DNA of 64,000 nucleotides from Montifringilla adamsi. Taxonomy: Eukaryota; Chordata; Aves; Passeriformes; Passeridae. The stretch spans positions 310,001 through 374,000 of the forward strand of contig JAGGNK010003335.1 in assembly GCA_017590115.1 (NCBI GenBank), in the 5' to 3' direction. Below the pieces are notes generated by a model, which was not told the origin of the DNA, searched no databases, and saw only the letters and a program-made list of their open reading frames with translations. Below are positions 32,111 through 43,800 of the stretch, piece after piece (the first letter of the stretch is position 1; the number at the start of each line of letters is the position of its first letter). Made by a program: the position numbers and the translations under genes.

Positions 32111-35100
32111 GGAATCTGGAGATGAATAGTGTCCATCAGTGGCTGGTGCTGCTTTGGGTACAGACCGACCCTGCTGGCCATTCACCTGAGAAAGCTGCAT
32201 TTGAACACAGGGTTTTATTTTCAACCTCAAGATGTCTGAGGGATTTGGGGAATATCCACTCAGATTTTGACCTTTTGTTTGTCCTTGAGAAAGCAGCATG
32301 TGGCTTTCCACGGTGAGGCTATCAGCTAAAACAGCTGTGGGGCACAGGGGGGTGCAGGGCCTTGCAGGGTGGCACTGCTGGAGGAGGAGGAGGTGGTGTT
32401 GATAGGTCTTGGGAACAGTTCCTCCTGGATTCCTGTGCTAGATTTTAGACCCACTTGCAAATGTGGCCAGTGGTTTTCCACCGACACATTTGCTGAGAGC
32501 TGTGTCAGAGCAGGTCTGGAAGGAGTTTGATACTGAGACATCTGATGAAAAACTGCTGTGTGTAGTTACGTCAGAGTTATTTATTCATTGCATAGAGATA
32601 AAAGCTTTTTTGATGGAGTGCAGTCATCTTAGCTTGTGGCTGTTGTTTTTCTTAGTTTCTTGTGTATTTTAGGAATCTAATTAATTATAGGGAGTGATTG
32701 ATGCTCTGAAAAAATACACTTCAAGCTGAGCTGCAGTTTTCTTCATGATTTCTTTGACTTGATACTCAGAAAGCAGTAAGCCAGGACCTGCCTTGGCAGC
32801 AGGTCTTCAGTATTCAACAGGCAAGAATAAAACATTGTCAATTGCAAGGAGAGCAAGAGAAGGAGCAAAGCTTTGGGTAGGGCAGGCATATCCAGAGGGA
32901 GCTCAGCAATGCCTCAGGACATGTCAGAGGAGGTTGTTTGAGCCCCTCTTAGCTTATACTCTTGCCTCCCTGAGGAGCATTGCCCTGAACTGCTTGGACA
33001 TGTTGGTGTGAGGAGCCCTCAGTGTCCTTGGAGGGATCTAGTTTGAGATCCCAAACTTATTTGGATGCAGGGACAAGGATCCACTGTCTGGCAGGGGGAA
33101 GCTCCTTCCTCCTTTTGAGTAATGTTGGGCTCACCTGCTTCATTCCCCAAGACCCTTAAAGCCTGTCTAGAGCCAGATGGACAATTTAGATACCTTTTTT
33201 GGGATTTAGATGATGATGTGTCCTGCTGAGGGACCCTGCGTTCCATGCAGATGCCAGCTGTCACATTCAGGCATGGTGGCCCAGCCCTCTGGGCTTTTGC
33301 TGAGGGATGCAGGCCTGGCTGAGCTTGCAGCACTGGAGGCCAGCTGGGCCACCTGGCCTGGAGGAACTGCAAAGCCACTCTGGCCTCACTTATTTCTCTT
33401 GATTCCCTCTGCCCTGGAGAGAGGCTGTGCACCAGCAGGGCTTGATTGCTGTGACCATTTGGGCTGCTCAGAATCTGGTGGGTCTCACTGCCCCTGGGTG
33501 TTTCTAGGACCTGATAATCCCACCCCAAACACACCTTTCTAACAGAGTAAGCCCTGTTATGGTCACATCTTCCCAGTTCCCTCTGTCTTCTCCACATGTC
33601 CTGACCACCCCTGCCTGCACTGAGCCTGCCTGCCCTTGCTGACTGCCCAAATCTCTCTGCAGCTCATCACTGCCAGCATCTCCTGACAAGTTGGCAAAAT
33701 CTGCAAAATGAAAATATCTTCTACCACATTTTTCAGTTTTGCCACCAACTTTTGACAGAGCCAGGAGCCTGGAGCTGCTTCTGCTGCCCTGCTCAGTGAC
33801 CTGGAGGGGACCTAGCCAAGTGTCTCCTTGGCAGTTCCTGAGCTGTTCATTCTCTCATGTAAGTGCTCTTACAAAAATGACCTGGTCCTGAGCAGCTGGA
33901 GGAGTTCAGCTGTGAGATTGATGTCTGCCCCCATCTCTTTCCTTTCTTTCAGACTGTGCTGCTCTGGAAGGAGAGGGCAGCTCTTGGAGGACACTAGTCC
34001 TGAGGAAGCCTTTTGGATAACCACAGCTCATTGGACAACCCCAATCCCAAATCCTCCTGTTTCTAAAATAGGCAGTAGGCTGGCAGCTGGGATGTGTGAG
34101 AGTGAGGAGGTGAGTTCCTGGGAGGAGGACAGCCAGCAGCTCAAGGACCTGGGAACCAGCTGGTGTTTCCTTGGGACCCTGTGGGGTTTTGCTGTAAATA
34201 GAAGGAGTTGCCCCATGGAGCAGGGGCTTAGGAGATTGTGACCCCATAAATCTATGGGATTGTCATTCGCCTTCCTGGACTACACCTGAGCTGCTCATCT
34301 GGTGTCTCAGTGCACTGGGTTCATGTTTGGAGAGATGTACCCAGCCTGTTCATTTGTCCAGGCCCTGGACTGTACCAATAGCCTCAATGACAGGAGATTT
34401 TGGCAGCCCCTTCCTCCCCGTGTCTCTAAACTCAGTGCCTATCACCATATTTCCTCTTCCATTTCTTGAATTGTCTCATGTATGACTGCCTAGCTGAGAT
34501 CACCACCATGATGGGCCTTTGCCTTGATTTCAGGGTGGATAATAGAGCATCCAGCATCTGATTTAATTTTTGCAGGGATTTGACTTCCCTGGGAAAACTC
34601 CCTGGAGAGATGTTCAGCTTAATCATGATTAAGGCCAACAAAAATCTGGTGGCTGATCCTCTGAGAAAAGAGGGCGTGTGCTTGATCAATAGGTGAACCT
34701 GGGGCATCTGCTGGAAACTGATGGGTTTTGGGGGCCTTATTTGGTCTGCTTTCGCCACCTGGGCTGTCCCACACTGGGAGGCCTGCTGGAAATGCTGGTG
34801 TTCATGAGGGTGCTTCGATCTGCACAAGGCTCCGTCTATTCCACAAGGTGTCATGGTTTTCTCTTTAATATCCTCGGGATTGTTTTCAGCCTGGGGATGT
34901 GTGTGGAAGGAAGAGCCTGAGGATGCAGATGGAATGGAAGAAAATCTAGGTGATTAAACGGCTGTAGATGAGTGGAGATATGGCTTAAGAGATTGATGGC
35001 CGCCTGCTGGGTGGAGAGATGGAAGGAAAGATTGGATTCACGTGCAGCAGGATTGCAAATCTGCCCTCCCTTCCCATGTTAAATTGCATTTGTTACTGGT

Positions 35101-35770
35101 TTTTAGCCTTCCCCTGGGTAAACTTCCTCATGGCTCTGTAGCACACCTTTATGGCCACATCTGCTGTTTCCACCTCCCAGACTCTCTGGTCTGTTCTGGG
35201 GGGAAAAGCCTATGAAATAAACCTCGTGCAGCCACACAAGCTGTTTGCTGTGCCGCTGTTTTCTTTGGCTGTGTGAGTGCAATGTGTTCTGGTGTGTGCA
35301 CGACTGCCTGGGTCAGTTAATGTGCACACAGGAGGGAAAGCTGCAGGTAAAAAAAAGCATTGAGCATCGGCGTGCACCCCTGCAGATGCAACACTTCGGA
35401 CTTTCTTAGAAGAGTGGCTTCAGTGGTTTCTGGAGGCTGCAGCTCACGGCAGAGCTGTGGCTCTCTGACCAGCTCTATGCTCACCCTGAGCAGGGTGAAC
35501 ACCCAGTGACTCGACAGGACTGGACTTGATATGATTAACGAGCTGTACCTGGAGTAAATTCCTCCGTCCCTGCCTTGGTGGTGCTTTACACAACCTCCAG
35601 GGATGAGCGAGCGTGGGAGGGGAGCTGGCAGTGCCGGGCTGCTGCAGGGACCTGCGGGGACGGGGGCTGCGGGAGGCAGGAGGGGAGGGGAGGAGGCCAG
35701 GCTGGGAAGGTGTGCGCCCCGCAGCACCCTGGGCTGGGGGACGAGTGGCCCCCGAGCGCTTGTTGTCCCC

Positions 35771-35784
35771 CACTAGGTGGCACT
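35771..35784 (+). promoter_or_regulatory. CTCF-type motif
   Basis: CCACTAGGTGGCAC matches all 14 positions of the CTCF core written as CCASYAGRKGGCRS. It sits in a locally GC-rich segment (35,580-35,930). A perfect core is suggestive, but occupancy cannot be known from sequence. Confidence 0.6.
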
Positions 35785-36124
35785 GGGAGCCCTGCGATGG
35801 TGTCCCTGTCCCCCCGCACAGCCTGGCCTGCCCCTGCCCCGCTCCAGGAGCAGAGCGCAGAGGGACCAGCGCACGGCGCTCCATCCCGTTCCCACCGGAG
35901 CTGAGCATCGTCTGGGAGCTGGGGTGGCACGGTGCCAGTCATCCCAGGAACGAGGGATTCCCACGTGTCCTGGGCTTCACATGCTCACCTGGCCACTCCA
36001 GGAGTCACTACAGGGTGTTGTGTCTCCCGTGTCCTCAAAAACCTGGTGCGAGTCAGAGCCTGGCATGTGCAAGAGGCAGGGCATCACTGCCAGCTGGTGA
36101 GTGCCACACGGGGAGCCACTGCAC

Positions 36125-36520
36125 TGCTCATCTCCTGCTGGGTGTCACTGCATCCCAGCGTCCTGCTGGGGTTTGGAGTGTCATGTGTCCTGTACTGGGA
36201 GCCACTGCATTCCCAGTGTCCTGCTGGGAGCTGGGCTGTCCTGATGGGACACCACACACTGGTTCTGCTCTGCCTTGCTGGGGTCAGTGCCTTTGCACAC
36301 ATTCTGCTGGCATGTGGGGTGTCACACACTGGTTCTGCCCTGCTAGGAGTTGTTGTGCTGCCTGTGTCCTGCTGGAGCTGGGGTGTCACCGAGAGCCTTG
36401 GCACTACTGGGAATCAGCTGATCCCTTGTGTTTTACTGGGAGCAGGTGCATGTTATGGGGCTCAGCCCCACTGGGAGCTGGGTCCATTCATCACATCATC
36501 CTGTTGGCAGTCAGGGTTGG
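36125..36520 (+). repeat. Degenerate ~30-bp minisatellite
   Basis: About a dozen imperfect units with irregular 20-40 base spacing share the theme TGTCCTGCTGGGAGCTGGG followed by GTGTCAC or CACTG. Examples start near 36,133, 36,160, 36,190, 36,219, 36,238, 36,366 and 36,466. The longer repeated word CACACTGGTTCTGC occurs twice, about 80 bases apart. The array has decayed enough that simple tandem-repeat masking may miss it. Confidence 0.7.
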
Positions 36521-38049
36521 AGGCTGGTCCATGCCCCATTAGCCCTGGCTAGCTGGCACAGCATGTCACAGGCTGGCCATGTGACATTGTCCCCTCCTCT
36601 CTCTGCCAGGCTGTCACACAGAGCCCATTCCCCCAGTCTGGCCTTCTCCCAGCCAGCCCAGCAGACCTCCTGCTCCCAGGATAAGGATCAGGGACACCTG
36701 GCCACAGCTTGCTGTGCTGAAGGTCCCTCTCTGCAGCAGGAACTAGGATGTCATGGCACTGTGATTATTTTAATTAATTTATTTTAAATATCTGTAGTGC
36801 TGAGAATGAAATGGCATTAAATGAGCACATCCCACATCCCCACCATCCTCTGCTGCAGCTCCCAGCAGCAGCATCAGGACTGCAGATCTCTCCCTGCCTG
36901 TCCCAGTGCCCGTGTCTGCCTGTCTCTCTCCACCCACCCAGCCTGTCGGGTCTCTGGATCCTGCCCTGACAGCACTGCTGGTTTGGTACTGTGGCTGCAT
37001 CCTGCAGTGGCTGGGGCTTCCCCAGCCCTAGGGGATCCCCTGGGTCCCTCTCTGGGCCCAGCACTCCCCACAGTGAGACTGGGAAGGGAGGGTGAGCGTG
37101 TTGCTGTTTCTCACACAGGGAAGGTTGAGTGCCTCAGGTTGGTGTTCACAAGGACATGGTCCCGGGCTGATGAGAGGGGCTGGCAGGATGTGCAGGCAGC
37201 TCAGTGAGGTGCATGTGTGTGCTCCAGACAGATCTGGAAGGGGCTGCCAGGCATTGCTCTTCCACACATGGCTGAGCTCCTGGGCCAGGGGAGTCTGGAA
37301 CCTTGGCAGGTTACTTGTTTGCAGTGGGAGAGACAGGTAAAGCAGGATCTGTGTCCTCAGTACTGACAGCTGCTGGATGAATCCCCACAGTGGAATGGGG
37401 GGAGAATTGAAGGTAAAAGTGTGATAACTTAAGGGCTAAGATAAAGGCTGTAGTAATCAAAGCAAAAGCCACACATGCAAGCAAAGCAAGGAATTCATTC
37501 ACTGCTTCCCATTGCTGGCAGGTGTTCAGCTATCCCCAGGAGGGCAGGGCTCCATCACACCTAACAGTGGCTTAGGAAAACAAGTGCTGTAACTGTGAAC
37601 ATCACCCCCTTCCTTCTTCTTCACCCTGCCTCATATGCTGAGCGTGGTGCTCTGTGGTCTGGGATATCCCTGTGCCAGCTGGGATTGCTGTCCTGGCTGT
37701 GTCCTCTCCCAGACTCCTGTGCACCCTCAGCCTGCTCACTGGAGGAGGAACACTTCGACACTGAACCAGGACTGCTCAGCAGTGTCTCAAACAGCCCAGC
37801 ACACAACTGTTTCCAGCACAAATCCAAAGCACAGCCCTATACCAGCTACTGTGGAGAAAATTAATGCTACCCCAGCGAAAACTGGGGAATATCAAGAAAT
37901 AAATGACCTCCCTCTTCCTCACTTATCTTCTTATGTTTCTTCTTCATTGACAAAAATCATGAAGTCCTGTGCAGAACTGTTATGCACCAGGACCTGTAAG
38001 ATGTGAGGTAGCTGGAGTCTCCCTGTTCAGCTGGAGCCCTGGGTAACCT

Positions 38050-38063
38050 GTGCCACCTGATGG
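38050..38063 (-). promoter_or_regulatory. CTCF-type motif, minus strand
   Basis: GTGCCACCTGATGG reads CCATCAGGTGGCAC on the minus strand, 13 of 14 positions of the same core. It points toward the plus-strand motif at 35,771. Confidence 0.4.
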
Positions 38064-38340
38064 TCTAGACTGAACAGAAAAGTGATGGTTATGCTAACTT
38101 CAATGTTCCTTTTCTTGTTTGCTCAGTTAATTTGCTTTTTCCCCCCACAAAGCTGTACTATCCACTTTTGTTTCTAGCTTATGCTGACTAGAGCTGAGTG
38201 TAACAATCTTCTGCCAACCCTGGAATGAATGCAGGAGCTAGAATGCTGGTTTGTGCTCAGTTTTCCATTGCATAGCTATTTTCAATTCTCCAATGTGCTT
38301 TTATTTGCTAAACGAGCAGCAGTTGCAGAGTGCACACGTA

Positions 38341-38400
38341 GTGACCCCGCCCAGGTGACCGCAGCTGCCCGGCGCTTTTACCTTGAGGTCACTCTCAGCT
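38341..38400. promoter_or_regulatory. Cluster of E-box and nuclear-receptor half-sites
   Basis: Within 60 bases lie GTGACC (38,341), CAGGTGACC (38,352), CAGCTG (38,362) and TTGAGGTCA (38,383), in a short CpG-containing patch flanked by AT-rich DNA. This is motif clustering only. Confidence 0.25.
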
Positions 38401-38682
38401 CAGACTAGATTTTCAGTGGTGACTGGTGAAGCTCTGCAGATCCTATTAGCAGCCTCTTGAGCTTGGAGAGACCTGTGTGTGCAGAGCAGCAGCCTCTGAG
38501 AGAGCAGCTCAGGTAGGTTCTGATGTGCCCAAGGCAGAAGAGGAAGACTAAGGTGACAGAGAGTGGGTCCTGTGTAAAAATGTTTTCTGTTGTGCCTTAA
38601 ACCAGCACTTGGAGGGATGTTGCAAGTCACGGCCAGGCAGCTTAAACGTGCTCAGGTTGTCACTAGAGGGAGCAGCATGTGA

Positions 38683-38699
38683 TTTTTTTTTTTTTTTTT
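38683..38699 (+). repeat. T17 homopolymer
   Basis: Seventeen T bases followed by CTTTTCC. No flanking poly(A) retroposon was recognised on either strand. Confidence 0.9.
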
Positions 38700-39340
38700 C
38701 TTTTCCTAAATCTTGAAAAAATTACAGGATGCAGAGACTCAGCTGATGGAGCAGTTTGGCAGGAGGGATGTAGGAGAAATGCTGCAGTACCTTTGGCTTA
38801 ATAAACATATGGGTTTCTGTAATGCAAGGGGATCTCCTGTGCCACTCAGCCAGTGGGGTCTGGGGGGAGAGGAAGGAGTGAAGCACTTCATAAAGCTCAG
38901 TTTGCTAAATCGGCTTCTTGGCTCTCCTTTTGGCTTTGGAAGTGCCAAGTTTTGAAGGTGGACAGGGCCCTGCCAAGTGCAGGCACTGTGTGCCCTGCAG
39001 GGGAGAGGGCTGGAGTGGCAGGGATGTGGGATTTAGTTGGCTTTGCTGCTACTGTGAATTAACTGGGTTTGCAGTGTCTGCGAGGGGCCTGGTCTGACGC
39101 AAGCAGCTGCTGGAGATCTTCAGGAGCTCTCAGTTCCCAGATCCTGGTACCACTGCGTGGCTGAGCAGGGCTGAGCTGTGTCTCTGTGCCCATCAGAGGT
39201 ACCCCCCAGGCCCAGGGTCTAAATACAAGATGAGGAGCAAGGGATTAAGAGACAAAGCAAGGAAACAAAGAGCCCATAATGGTATCCTGCCTTGCCTTGA
39301 ATTGGACAATTCCCCTATGACTAGTTGGTGGGCAGCGGAT

Positions 39341-39475
39341 TACTCAGTGGGTGGAAAGGGGTCTGGAGTCAGTCCTGTGGACTTCATTCCCTCATTTGTA
39401 AAATGATGTTGTGAACATCTGGCTCACACATGGAGCGTGACACTTGGCTCACAGAGGCATATAAATGTTTTCAGA
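39341..39475 (+). mobile_element. Possible MIR SINE relic
   Basis: CCTCATTTGTAAAATGATGT, and about 50 bases later GACACTTGGCTCACAGAGG with ATAAATGTTT, parallels the MIR 3' half (CTCATCTGTAAAATGG ... GTGCCTGGCACA ... AATAAATG). The spacing is roughly right but substitutions are many. Confidence 0.45.
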
Positions 39476-39927
39476 TCCTTGAATGGCTGTTGCTGAAATG
39501 CGAAGGATCATCGTTAATGAAGTCTGCAATAACACTGACGGAGCGTTTGTGTTTGCTGCAATTTGTAACCATGTTCTAACACTTGTTAACGAATGCTATT
39601 GTGGGTTGCAATGTGACCAAGGAACACTTGAGGATAAACAGGGTTGTTCCTGGTTTGTGCTACTATTTATCACTGCAGGTGTTGAAACATGTCATGTCTT
39701 GCAGCAGGGCTTTAAATGGGTGAGTACGGTGAGAGGGGAGACTCAGCTACCGTGACTTCCTCTGTGGTTTTTCCATCTGCTCCACTCACACAGGCAAATG
39801 CCTCCATTGCCTGGTATAAGTAGGGTGGCAGGGAGCTGAATATCCACATGACATCAGGAAAATCCAGCTGATGGACTGGAGGTTTGTTTTAGACAACACA
39901 GCTTGGAGTAGTGATGCTCTCAGACAT

Positions 39928-40025
39928 GTGCTGGGATTGTTGGGGTTGTCCTGTGCAGGATCAGGAGCTGAACTTGCTGAGCCTTGTGGGTCCCTCCCAG
40001 TGCAGGGCATTCCATGATTGTGTGA
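39928..40025 (+). mobile_element. CR1 LINE 3' tail
   Basis: Reads CTGGGATTGTTGGGGTTGTC, then CTGTGCAGGATCAGGAG, CCTTGTGGGTCCCTCCCA and a terminal TTCCATGATTGTGTGA. It belongs to the same group as the copy at 5,222-5,434 and is 5' truncated. Confidence 0.8.
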
Positions 40026-40551
40026 ATGCAGCTACTCTCCATCAAGAGACCTCACCTAGGTGAAGACATGAAGAAGCAGCAAATGTGCAAAGGCAAAAGC
40101 AGAGAACTGAGATTCAATCAAAGGCCTGCAGGGATGAGCAGTTTGTAGCTGAACCAGACATACAAAGGAAGCAGACAAGAGGTAGAAGCAGAGGCAGGTG
40201 ATCTAGGAGGAGTACAGAGATTTTTTTTGCTGTCTGATTTTGCAGGGATAAGATGACCTGGAGTTGAAGCAGGTGAGGAGTGTGAAGGGTGACAGAAATG
40301 ATTCTGCAGGTACCTAACCAGCAAAGGGCAGAGTAGACTCAGTGTGGGCCTGCTGCTGAACAATGCCAGGGACCTGGTGACAACAGCTGTAGAAAAGCTG
40401 AGCTACTTGGTGCCTTCTTTGCTTTTGTTAATATCAGGCTTCAGCAATCACAAACCCCTGAGTGCAGGGGAAGTGTCTGGAGCAAGGAGGACTAACCCTC
40501 AGCCTCAGACCACTTAAGCAAACTGGGCTCCTAAGTGTTTAGGCTGAGCAA

Positions 40552-40880
40552 AAGCTGAGAAGCTGGGACTGGTCAGCTTGGAGGAGAGAAGGCTCAGAGC
40601 ACCTTACCTGTGCTATAGATGCCTGATGGGAGGCAACAAAGAGGAAGGAGCTGGACTCTTCTCAGCAGTGTCCAGTGACAGGACCAGAGGCACTGGGCAC
40701 ACAGGAGGTTCCATCTGGACAGAATGAGAGCTTTTCCTGTTGTGAGAGTGACCAAACTCTGGCATGACTTCCCTGGAGAGGATGTAGAGTCTCCATCTGT
40801 GGAGTTATTTAAAACCCATGGGGACTCCTGCCCCTCCTCCCCTGTGTCCATCAGTGGACATGGATCCCGTGCAGGCTGTG
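40552..40880 (+). mobile_element. Diverged CR1 LINE fragment
   Basis: Matches the end of the CR1 second reading frame and its 3' UTR: AGCTGGGACTGGTCAGC, GAGAAGGCTCAGAG, TGTCCAGTGACAGGACCAGA, CAGGAGGTTCCATCTGGAC, GTAGAGTCTCCATCTGTGG and GTGCAGGCTG. The typical ATTCTRTG tail is not visible. It is more diverged than the copy at 48,857, so probably older. Confidence 0.75.
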
Positions 40881-43800
40881 GCCCACAATTCCTTCTAGAC
40901 CCTTCTTTGTTCCTTCTCTGCCCATGGGGATGACTGCCCTGACTCACTTGTTCCTTATTTCTTATTTCTTTTCCTGACTGCATCTCCCAAGTCCTTGAGG
41001 TTGGTCTGAATCCAATGCCTGTCCTGTGATATTCTGGCAGCTTCTGCTGTGCTGGCATCATCCGTGTGGTGAATCAATCCTTGCTGTTATCTGGCTGTGA
41101 GGAGAAAGGCTAGTTAGGATTGACCCAAACTTCATCCTGTGATTTCTCACTTGATTCATCTTCCATCAGACAGCAAGCCATTTATGTCTGCTCTTTGAAC
41201 ATGTCTTTTCTAGATGTCTTCCCATCATATGGACATTGAAGCTCCCTTAAATACCCTAGGAGACTGTCACCAAACAAATGTCACAAGTCTTACTAACATC
41301 AAGAAGTGATAACCATTGTTTTTTTCTTTATCTACAAAGGGAAACCTGGCTATCCAGAGAGCTGGGCTGTCTGAAGCAGTTGTATTTGCTCCTGCACCCT
41401 TCCTTGCTTGCATCTCATGTTTATGTTAATGAAAGCTAATCTAATGGGTCTGTATAGGCCCAGATTTTATTTTCTTCCATTTTCTTCCTATTTTACACTT
41501 CACTTGCTTTCTCAGTGACCTTCTAAGCCCACTTGGTTTTCTCTGGAGCCCAAACCCCAGAAACCTGCATCACTACACTGAGATAGACTTGTCAGGCACA
41601 TCTCATTGGAACCCCTTCCCACAGAAGAACACTCCTTACTCTGCTCTTGCTGGTCTGAGGGTTAAATCTTGTCTTCCTGCAGACATTAATAAATAGCTAT
41701 GCTGCACCTGCTGCTGCTGCTGTCTCACAGTGGTCTTTGTGACCTTCTTCATGTATCCAAGACAGCTGATCTGAGATTTTCAGCTCTGAGCGGTGGACAT
41801 GTCATATCTCTCTCTCTCAACTGATGGACTAAGAACAGTTTTCCACCCTCCCTGTTCCTCCAGAGCTCAGTGTCTTGCCATTTCGGTTTTGTCCTTTTGT
41901 GCTGGTGAGATTGCTTTTAGCTGTTGGTGGTTGTAATGCAACCTGGAGCTGATTCCTCCTTCTGCACTCCACAAGGATCTCAAGGTTCAGTGTATTGGTC
42001 CCTTCCCTTCCCTCCTGCCTTGCCCTGGCAGCCAGAGAGCTTGTTCAAGGCTCTGTTCTCCACCAAACCAGCAGAAAGGTTGCTGCTCTTTGTTCCTGTA
42101 GCTCAGCCTTCCAAGACATTCATAACAAAGCTCAGGGCATATGGTTTTCTGCTGTTCTGAAATCAGCATTTAAATTTTTCTGGTGCCCCTCTGAAGGCTC
42201 CTCAACCCTTTTGTCTCAGTCACCCTCACCCACGTTGCCTCTGTGTTTGTATTCTCCCCAGCCTCCACACTGCATCACTGCTGAGCGTGGGTCTGCAGCG
42301 TTCCTGTCCCAGCAGATCCTCCTCAGTGTGTTCCAGATTGTCCTTTTGTCCCCAGAGCTGCTTCTTTGACCTGCTGGGACTTTCTGTAGGCCTGAGTTTT
42401 CTGTTCTCCCTGCAACCCATGCCTGTGTCCTCACTGCACACAAACAGCATTCCTCATTCTTCCAGAACAGGCTGATACTGTTCTGGGTTCAATTTGAGTT
42501 CTCCCAGGCAATCTGTTGCCCCTAGTAAATCATAATTCTGATCACTTATAGAGTTCTCCTGTTTATTTTTAGCTGGAATCTCCAGGGCATTTGGCAAAGT
42601 GATGCAAGGCTCCTTCTGCTCCTTCTGTGGCACGTGGGACTCCTCCATCAGCCTTTTTCTGTTGTCTGGACCTGTTGTACTACTGCTACAGCCACCCATG
42701 CAAAACTCTTCAACATTTTTTTTAATATTTTTTTTATCCTATTATCCTTTGTATGGAGAATACTTGCAAGTTCTCCCCTTCCTGGCTTACCCTGTGGAAT
42801 GCAGTGGCTGCTGTAGAGCTGGCACACATCACTCCCCCAAGCCACAGTCCTTTCACTGACCAGATGACCTGCAGGATATTTGGGCTCCTTGTATGCATCT
42901 TCTAAGTGCTCCAGAGGATGCTGACATCTGGCTTGTGGCACTGAAAACTGCTCAAGGTCCCTCTAACTGAGCTGGGGCATTGCAGGACACTTGATGTGAA
43001 GGTATCTGGATCATGTGGCAGAGTCATGGACCCTGCCTGGCATGGGAGGGCTGTGGTGAAACCCTTTATCCAAGAAATCCATACAGAGACAAGTGGAGGG
43101 TTTATTTTCTTGCCTTGGTGCTCCTGTTTTTAATTCAGTGTAGTGGATATGAGGCTGGAACGCAGGGATGTTCAGCTCTGTGGGATTAGCAAAGACATGA
43201 GCTGCTGTGCTGGTGTTAGTGGATAAGAAAGGCTGCTCTATTGTATGTGGAGGGAGTAGAGACAATAAAAATCCTTCTCTTTTTCCTGTCCATGCTTTTT
43301 CCTTGAAAACCTGCTGGGCCTGGCCACGATACTCTGTGAGAAGGTAGCCAGACCAGTATCCTAGAGAGTGGTGATTACAGGGCATCTCATAATTTGCATC
43401 TTGGATACAGTGGAGACTGGAATATTGGTGGGACCCTTGTGCTACCAGGATGCTTCTATGTGCAGTTCTTGTGTGCCAGCAACTGGATTTAGAAGTCCAG
43501 TCTGTGTCACCAGAGCCAAAGACTCACAGGAGATGGAGCTGTCTGTCCCAGGGATGTCCATCTTGTGCCACTGCCTTGCTCTCTTCAGAAGGATTTCCTT
43601 CCTTTGAAGTCATTCATCCCTTGAAGCAGAACTTGTCTACTTGCTTTGAGTTTCCTGTTATTTCATGAGAACTTAATACATTCTCCTTCCAGGATGCCAA
43701 GCAAATTTAAAGTATGCCCATTTAGCTTGCTAGGATGACTCGACCCAATAGATTTTCTCTGATTCCATTAGAACATTTCGCTCCCTGCCCTTTTCCTTTT

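Larger units (their letters stand above)
27258..35579. other. Intron stretch, no gene recognised
   Basis: Single-copy-looking except for one CR1 tail and a 21-base duplication. AT-rich blocks at 29,225-29,350, 31,935-32,060, 32,560-32,770 and 34,430-34,680 are candidates for conserved non-coding DNA. No exon with recognisable protein similarity. Confidence 0.5.

Noticed and set aside
35613..36542. 309-codon plus-strand open frame
   Set aside because: Spans the degenerate minisatellite and a GC-rich stretch; the repeated Cys/Trp/Leu pattern reflects the DNA repeat.
38659..38672. TCACTAGAGGGAGC as a third CTCF core
   Set aside because: Only about 12 of 14 core positions match, including a mismatch at the important C after GGG.
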